Source: Kiritimatiellia bacterium (GTDB taxonomy: Bacteria; Verrucomicrobiota; Kiritimatiellia; RFP12; UBA1067). From it: a stretch of DNA of 59,129 bases. The stretch covers positions 1 to 59,129 of the forward strand of contig JAFRDO010000048.1 of the NCBI GenBank assembly GCA_017403825.1. Reading direction: 5' to 3'. The notes under the pieces were generated by a model that had not been told where the DNA came from, did no database searches, and was given only the letters and a program-made list of their open reading frames with translations. The position numbers were made by a program, and so were the translations under genes. Shown piece by piece: positions 53,953 through 59,129 of the stretch (positions are counted from its first letter, which is position 1; every line of letters begins with the position of its first letter).

Positions 53953-56900
53953 ATGAGCAGACCATTGATAATTGGTGCGGCGGCAGTCGTGTTCACAGCG
54001 GTCAGTGCGACGGCGGTTTATGCCGACAGCACGGCGACATATTCTTTCAGCTGGTACGCCAGCGACGCCGTGGCGGACTTCCCCACGCCGATGACGCTAC
54101 GTGAAGGGCTGAACGGCTTCACCTACACGGGCTTCGCCTCCGACGGCAGCGACCTGCGCGTGAAAGACGAGGAAGGCAACCTTCTGCCGCATGAAATCGA
54201 GAAATGGGATCCGAACGGCTACTCCATCGTGTGGGTGAAACTGCCGTTGCTCACGCAATCCGCCACCGTCACGCTCTCGTGGGGCGATGCCGAGGCGGAG
54301 ACTGCCTCCGGTTCGCTCTGGGGAGACGCGCTACATGTGCTCCATTTCGGCGACAGCATCGCGAAGGATTCTTCCAAATGGGGCTTCAGTTCGTCAAAGA
54401 CGCCTGATGCCGCGGCCGGCATCGTTGGCAGCGGCATGACAAGCGCGTCAACAAGCGACAAGCGCATCTATATTGACAACATAACACCGTCCAGTCTGGG
54501 AGTGGGCAGCAAGACACCCTACACCATCTCCTTTTGGCTTAAGGGCAAGTCCGATTCATACGACAACTACCTCTGCGAGATCCGTAAGTTAGGTGGCGGC
54601 GATCCAGACACCATCGTCACCTACAACTACAACAACAGTTCGGTTAAATGCCTTCGCACGGTCGAACTGATTGGCGCCGGTCCCGCCCGGACGAATACGC
54701 GGATCGTCGCGCCTGATTACGGCTGGCACCATTTCGCCTATACGTACGACGGAACGACCATCAGAATGTATCTCGATGGCAAACAGACGGGGTCGGCAAC
54801 TTCTTCGCAGAGTCTGGCCTCTTGGGAGAGTAGCACGGTCACGCAGTGCATAACGCTTGGCGGCAGCTATTGGGGCAGCGGCAATCTATCTGGCGCGACA
54901 TTCGACGAGTTTCGGCTTGAACCCGTCTGCCGCGACGCGGCATGGATCAAGGCGTTGGCGCTCACGCCTGCGCAGGCGCATGACAACGATGACGTCTATG
55001 TGATGTCCTTCCCCGAATACACGGGAACTGAGACGCTGACGGACTTCCCGCTGATGGTGACGCTCGACGACCGCCTGCCTGGCCTGCCTGACAGCGTGAA
55101 AAAGGCGATGCGCGACATAAACCGCCTTTACTTCTATACAGCTGACGGGCAAACGGAACTGCCTTACGAGATGGAGCTCACGCCGACCGAAAGCGGCACG
55201 GCGGCGACATACTGGGTGAGGATGCCGACGTTCGGCCCGGGCACGACGCTCCGCGTTCAGACCACGCCGACATTGTGGACGGCCAATCAATCCACCGTCA
55301 CAAAGCGCTACTGGGCGTCGGATGCGGGAGCGGTGAACACAAACGTCTGGGCGGACGGCAAGTTTCTCCACGTCTATCATCTGGCGCTGGGGCGCTACCG
55401 TTTCGACTCGGTTCCCTTTGGCGGCAATCTTCAGGAAGGGAGCGGCAGTTGGCGTAACACGCCGCCTGCCGTTGATGGCCCGACAGGGCGTTTCGGCGCG
55501 ATGCATACCAGCAAATCCTCCGGTATGGTTGCCTACATAAATCAAGGCGCCGGTGTCACGAATCGCTATACATTTTCGTTCTGGGCGCGCAAGGATGCCG
55601 CTGACTTCGCCAATCCGACGCAGTGCTACTTCTGCCAGATTCGGCATAAGGATAACGGCACTTCGCAATGGGGCGTGCTGACCGGCTTTCATGGCGACGG
55701 CAACAAGTTCAAGCTCTGGAAGAACGGTTCGGCCGATGGGCGGCGCATCGACATACCCGATACGGACTGGCATCACTATGCGTGGACCTGCGATGGCACG
55801 ATGGTACGGGGATACCGTGACGGTTCAGAGGTGATGACGGGCGAGGCTCTTGCATTCAATGCGGCAGATCTGACGGATTGGAAGATTGCGCTCACCGGCA
55901 CCGTCGGTACTCCGAATTACGAGAACTTTATCGGCGACATCGACGAGTTCCGTTTGGAGGGCGAGCCACGTTCGGCGGATTGGATCAAGGCCTGCTACCA
56001 GACGCAGTTCGCGCGGCGCGGAAATGTCACCCGCCTGACGTCTCCCGCTTTCGGGGCAACGGTCAAGACAACCGCCAGCACGGCAGGGGCGCTTACCTTT
56101 GCCGCCGATCTCGTCTGCCGCGTGCCCTCGACGCTCACGCTCCATTACGGCGCAACCGATGGCGGCGCTGACGCTTCGCAATGGACGGGTTCGCAGACGC
56201 TTGGATCCGTGGAGGACGGCCATGTGTCCGCAACTGTGACGGGGCTTGCCCCCGACCAGGGCGTATATGCCCGCTTCCACGCAGTGAACGCCTACGGCGA
56301 GGCCTGGTCTGCACCGATTTCCGGGCATGCCCTGGTGGACGTTAAGGGCCTTCCTTGCAATCGGATAGTCGTCACAAACCTCGCCGAGGGCGTGACGCTC
56401 AAGGACTTCCCTCTCTGCGTGCGAATCGCCGCGGCCCTGAATCCCCCCGCCACGCCGGAGACTCTGCGGTTCACGGACAACACCGGACAGCCGCTGGCCC
56501 ATGAGATCGAGAAGTGGGATGCGACCGGCGAATCCATCGTGTGGGTACGTGTGCCGGAAGTCGCGAAGTGGACGAAGGTGAAGATGTTCTGGGGATCGCC
56601 ATTCTTGGCTGCGGACGTGCCGGTGTCGTCGGTGTGGAACGATGACTACGAGGCCGTGTACCACATGGCGTCCGTTTACGATTCCTCCGCCGCGGCACAG
56701 CATTTCACGGCGGACGAGACGCCGACAAACGGCGTTGTGGGCGCCGGGCGCCAGTTCGCCACGGCGAATGGCGTCACGACGGGAAGCCATCCCATGGAGG
56801 GTCTTGCCGGTCCCTTCACGATCTCTGGCTGGATCAACGGCAGCGCGAACATGGGCGAGACCTACCTTCTCATGAAACAGCTGGAGCAGATGCAGCTGCT

Positions 56901-57330
56901 TGTCCTTTTCGGATATGTGCCGCGGACGGTTCAGCTTTGCATGGTGTATATTGCCGAACCTGATAGCGGTACGCTCTACAACGAAATACGGCAGACGAAG
57001 TCGCTGATTGATGTAGGCGATGAGGATTGGCATCATTTTGCCTACACCTACGACGGAGCGATGTTTGGCGCATATCTTGACGGCGTATGCGTGCAGTCAC
57101 ACACGATCAATATGACGCAATGCGGGAAGAAGCCTTCATCGCAGATCGGTCAACTCGTGCTGGGCCGTTCGCCAGGAGGCGTCAACCTATTCAGGGGCGG
57201 TCTGGACGAGCTGCGGCTTGAGACTACGGGACGTTCGGCCGAGTGGATCAAGGCCTGCTATGACGATCAGCGCGGCGCGCTCACGGCGGTTCATTTCCGT
57301 CCGGCAGGAGCAATCATTTCCATACGCTAA
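53953..57330 (+). CDS. Secreted DUF2341/LamG multi-domain protein with C-terminal AGAIISIR
   Basis: 1125 residues with a signal peptide. Three copies of a DUF2341-like module alternate with concanavalin/LamG domains. The first module holds LPHEIEKWDPNGYSIVWVKLP and the third LAHEIEKWDATGESIVWVRVP; LamG domains show WHHFAYTYDGTTIRMYLDG, WHHYAWTCDGTMVRGYRDG and WHHFAYTYDGAMFGAYLDG. A fibronectin-like stretch lies about 680-790. Such proteins bind glycans or surfaces. The tail shares a motif with three other secreted proteins here. Confidence 0.85.
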   Translation: MSRPLIIGAAAVVFTAVSATAVYADSTATYSFSWYASDAVADFPTPMTLREGLNGFTYTGFASDGSDLRVKDEEGNLLPHEIEKWDPNGYSIVWVKLPLLTQSATVTLSWGDAEAETASGSLWGDALHVLHFGDSIAKDSSKWGFSSSKTPDAAAGIVGSGMTSASTSDKRIYIDNITPSSLGVGSKTPYTISFWLKGKSDSYDNYLCEIRKLGGGDPDTIVTYNYNNSSVKCLRTVELIGAGPARTNTRIVAPDYGWHHFAYTYDGTTIRMYLDGKQTGSATSSQSLASWESSTVTQCITLGGSYWGSGNLSGATFDEFRLEPVCRDAAWIKALALTPAQAHDNDDVYVMSFPEYTGTETLTDFPLMVTLDDRLPGLPDSVKKAMRDINRLYFYTADGQTELPYEMELTPTESGTAATYWVRMPTFGPGTTLRVQTTPTLWTANQSTVTKRYWASDAGAVNTNVWADGKFLHVYHLALGRYRFDSVPFGGNLQEGSGSWRNTPPAVDGPTGRFGAMHTSKSSGMVAYINQGAGVTNRYTFSFWARKDAADFANPTQCYFCQIRHKDNGTSQWGVLTGFHGDGNKFKLWKNGSADGRRIDIPDTDWHHYAWTCDGTMVRGYRDGSEVMTGEALAFNAADLTDWKIALTGTVGTPNYENFIGDIDEFRLEGEPRSADWIKACYQTQFARRGNVTRLTSPAFGATVKTTASTAGALTFAADLVCRVPSTLTLHYGATDGGADASQWTGSQTLGSVEDGHVSATVTGLAPDQGVYARFHAVNAYGEAWSAPISGHALVDVKGLPCNRIVVTNLAEGVTLKDFPLCVRIAAALNPPATPETLRFTDNTGQPLAHEIEKWDATGESIVWVRVPEVAKWTKVKMFWGSPFLAADVPVSSVWNDDYEAVYHMASVYDSSAAAQHFTADETPTNGVVGAGRQFATANGVTTGSHPMEGLAGPFTISGWINGSANMGETYLLMKQLEQMQLLVLFGYVPRTVQLCMVYIAEPDSGTLYNEIRQTKSLIDVGDEDWHHFAYTYDGAMFGAYLDGVCVQSHTINMTQCGKKPSSQIGQLVLGRSPGGVNLFRGGLDELRLETTGRSAEWIKACYDDQRGALTAVHFRPAGAIISIR

Positions 57331-57348
57331 CGACAAAAAGGAGTTCCG

Positions 57349-58179
57349 ATGAACACGAAGAAGCTGGTAGTTTGCGCGGCGGTCGCTTTTGCGACGGCGG
57401 TCGCTTTTGCGAAGCCGGTCACGATGATGAGCTACAACATCCGCATCGGCTGCGGGCTAAGCGATCCGTTCAAGCTGCCGCCGGGAGACCTCGGCCATCT
57501 GCCGCAGGTGGCGAAGGTCATCAAAGAGGTCAACCCCGACTGGGTGGCCATACAGGAGATCGACAGCAAGACCAAGCGCGTCGGGTTCGTCGACCAGACG
57601 AAGGCGCTGGCGGAGCTTTGCGGCATGAAGGGCGTCTTCGTGCGCAAGACGCTCAACACGGCGGAGAACAGGTTCCGCACGTTGTCTTCCGCGACGGCCG
57701 AGGAGCTTTCCGGCAGCGGGGCGTACGGGCTCGCGATCCTCTCTAAGGAGGAGCCGCTGAAGATCTCCAAGGTGCTTGTTCCCGGCTGCTACCACACGCG
57801 GTGCATCGAGTTCGTGGAGTTCAAGGACTACGTCGTCGCCTGCACGCACTTCCCGCTGAAGGCGGAGCACAGCCTCATCGCCGCGAAGGTTGCGCTGGCG
57901 AACATAGCCGACCACCGCAAGCCGGTGTTCATCGCGGGCGACTTCAACCTGTCGCCCGAGTCCGAGGCGATCGCGGAGCTGAAGAAGGGGCTGACAATCC
58001 TCAATGACACGGCCGTGCCCACGTTCCCGTCGTCCGGCCCGACCTGCTGCATCGACTACATCATGGTCGACACGCCCCATGCAGACAGGGTCTCCGTTAC
58101 GGAGCGGCGGGTGATCGCCGACGCCGACGCCTCGGACCACTGCGCCGTGGTGGTGAAGGCCGAAGTCAGATGCGACTGA
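57349..58179 (+). CDS. Secreted endonuclease/exonuclease/phosphatase-family hydrolase
   Basis: 276 residues, with AAAGGAG upstream. A signal peptide carries a 6-residue duplication (AVAFAT-AVAFAK), encoded by a 17-nt direct repeat at 57378 and 57396. The EEP fold shows MMSYNIRIG, WVAIQEID, CTHFPLKAEHS, IAGDFNLSPESE, IDYIMVD and SDHCAVV. Family members include DNases, sphingomyelinases and inositol phosphatases; the substrate cannot be told. It resembles the third domain of the fusion at 33344. Confidence 0.85.
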   Translation: MNTKKLVVCAAVAFATAVAFAKPVTMMSYNIRIGCGLSDPFKLPPGDLGHLPQVAKVIKEVNPDWVAIQEIDSKTKRVGFVDQTKALAELCGMKGVFVRKTLNTAENRFRTLSSATAEELSGSGAYGLAILSKEEPLKISKVLVPGCYHTRCIEFVEFKDYVVACTHFPLKAEHSLIAAKVALANIADHRKPVFIAGDFNLSPESEAIAELKKGLTILNDTAVPTFPSSGPTCCIDYIMVDTPHADRVSVTERRVIADADASDHCAVVVKAEVRCD

Positions 58180-58202
58180 CGCGCCGAACGTGGCGCTGAA
58201 CG

Positions 58203-59078
58203 CTATCGCGAAGCTGGCGAGGCCCGGAAGGTTTCGGGCCTCCGGCCTTCGTATTTCAGGAATGTGCGGCGGAAGTAACTTGTCGACGAAAAGCCGGTGG
58301 CTTTCGCTATGGCGGCGAGAGACATGTCCGTGTCCACGAGCATCGTCTTGGCCTTCCTTATCCTGAAGCGCACGAGATACTCGTTCGGCGTCAGTCCGGT
58401 GTGCCGCTTGAAGAGGTTGAAGAGCTGCGTTCTGCCGTAGCCCATGTGCAGCACGAGCGCGTCCAGCGTCATCTTTTGGGAATAATGCGATTCAAGGAAC
58501 TTCACCGCTTCATCCATCATCTGCGGCTGGGGTGCGGCGAACGGCTTGGAAAGCGTCTCCGCCACATGGAACAGGATGGTGCAGCACAACGCACGTAGAA
58601 GACCGCGTTCCGGCGACGAGATCGAGTCCTGACGGATGAGCCTGACAAGTTCCTTGACCGACGACTGGAGCTTTGCGTCCAAACGGAACGGGCGAGCCGC
58701 CATCTTTGACAGCGTGGCATGAAACGCCTTGAAGTCCGCCGGTGAGAATACAGCATAGCGGCGCTTGGGCGACATGGAGCGGGAGATGTGCAGCCCAAGG
58801 CGTCCGCATGGTGCGTCCGTTCCGTCTTTGAGGACATGGACGGTATTCGCCGGCATTACCACTCCACTGCCCTCGTGGATCGTCACGTTCCCGTGTCCGT
58901 CCACCTTGTATGTCATGGTGCCCCTCAGGCAGAAGATCAGCTCGATATGCGAATGCATGTGCGGGTGCATGTGCATTGCCTTTGTCGTTGTCCAGTCCGT
59001 TATGCCTGAAAGCCATCCCAAGCCTATGTCCGTCTGGCCGATATTGTGGCTGACGTTTGCGTACCCGTCGTTTTCCAT
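58203..59078 (-). CDS. AraC-family regulator, leaderless start
   Basis: 291 residues. A cupin sensor with many His (MHMHPHMHSHIELIFCLRG) and PANTVHVL is followed by a C-terminal AraC DNA-binding domain (about 190-288, MTLDALVLHMGYGRTQLFNLFKRHTGLTPNEYLVRFRIRKAKTMLVDTDMSLAAIAKATGFSSTSYFRRTF). ATG 59078 is 7 nt after a TATAAT. It is divergent from whatever lies right of the window and convergent with the EEP gene. Confidence 0.92.
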   Translation of the reverse strand: MENDGYANVSHNIGQTDIGLGWLSGITDWTTTKAMHMHPHMHSHIELIFCLRGTMTYKVDGHGNVTIHEGSGVVMPANTVHVLKDGTDAPCGRLGLHISRSMSPKRRYAVFSPADFKAFHATLSKMAARPFRLDAKLQSSVKELVRLIRQDSISSPERGLLRALCCTILFHVAETLSKPFAAPQPQMMDEAVKFLESHYSQKMTLDALVLHMGYGRTQLFNLFKRHTGLTPNEYLVRFRIRKAKTMLVDTDMSLAAIAKATGFSSTSYFRRTFLKYEGRRPETFRASPASR

Positions 59079-59085
59079 GGGGCAT

Positions 59086-59091
59086 ATTATA
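59086..59091 (-). promoter_or_regulatory. -10 box 7 nt before the AraC ATG
   Basis: The minus strand reads TATAAT (59091-59086), then ATGCCCC, then ATG. No Shine-Dalgarno, so a leaderless mRNA is predicted. Confidence 0.65.
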
Positions 59092-59129
59092 CAATATCGA
59101 ACGGGAAAATTGTACAGTGGACGATTTTA

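Noticed and set aside
58230..58254. Palindrome AGGCCCG/CGGGCCT as terminator
   Set aside because: It lies inside the C-terminal coding part of the AraC gene and has no U-tract.

Overview
The window is a GC-rich bacterial chromosome segment. I infer a Kiritimatiellota/Verrucomicrobiota-type (PVC) commensal, probably gut-associated. The reasons are a standard bacterial ribosomal-protein operon, many secreted sulfatase-modifying-factor-like (SUMF1-like) proteins, XylR/AraC and GntR/LacI hybrid regulators, DUF2341/LamG surface proteins and a dense set of secreted glycosidases. The taxon is inference; the gene content is read from the sequence.

Housekeeping block (1-13166). tuf (5' end outside the window, broken by an in-frame TAG), rpmG, tRNA-Trp, secE, nusG and rplKAJL are in the classical order, but a terminator follows rplL and rpoBC is not next. 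Then come a Gly/Pro-rich secreted protein, a response regulator fused to the folate enzyme HPPK (FolK), a PQ-loop membrane protein, a TMEM43-like protein, a DUF1080 lipoprotein, a SurA-like chaperone, asd, and an SMC protein that appears to lack a normal hinge.

Non-coding block (13167-13703). About 470 nt are bounded by a perfect 17-bp inverted repeat and filled with nested hairpins. This is a candidate structured RNA or palindromic element.

Accessory glycan-degradation block (13704-59129). There are four regulated units. (1) A GntR/LacI hybrid regulator leads an operon with a small secreted protein, a SUMF1-like protein, two glycosidase-like proteins and a ceramidase-like hydrolase (13739-20362). 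(2) A two-component system (minus strand) diverges from a seven-gene operon (23235-36607) with another small secreted protein, two SUMF1-like proteins, GH42-like, GH78-like and other glycosidases, and a glycosidase-GDPD-EEP triple fusion. (3) A XylR-AraC-GNAT fusion regulator diverges from an HGSNAT-like membrane acyltransferase plus polysaccharide deacetylase (37387-41633). (4) An AraC regulator leads an operon (41717-53700) with a sialidase-esterase fusion, a Tat-signal-bearing N-acetylneuraminate lyase, a secreted FAD oxidoreductase, a large beta-structured surface protein and more glycosidase-like proteins. A LamG/DUF2341 protein, a secreted EEP hydrolase and a divergent AraC regulator close the window.

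Cross-cutting signals. Nearly all regulator genes look leaderless, with a TATAAT-type -10 box 6-9 nt before an ATG/GTG and no Shine-Dalgarno. Four unrelated secreted proteins share a similar C-terminal heptapeptide that could be a sorting tag. The sialate operon appears to place sialic acid release, de-esterification, cleavage and oxidation outside the cytoplasm. No transporter gene was recognised in the accessory block.
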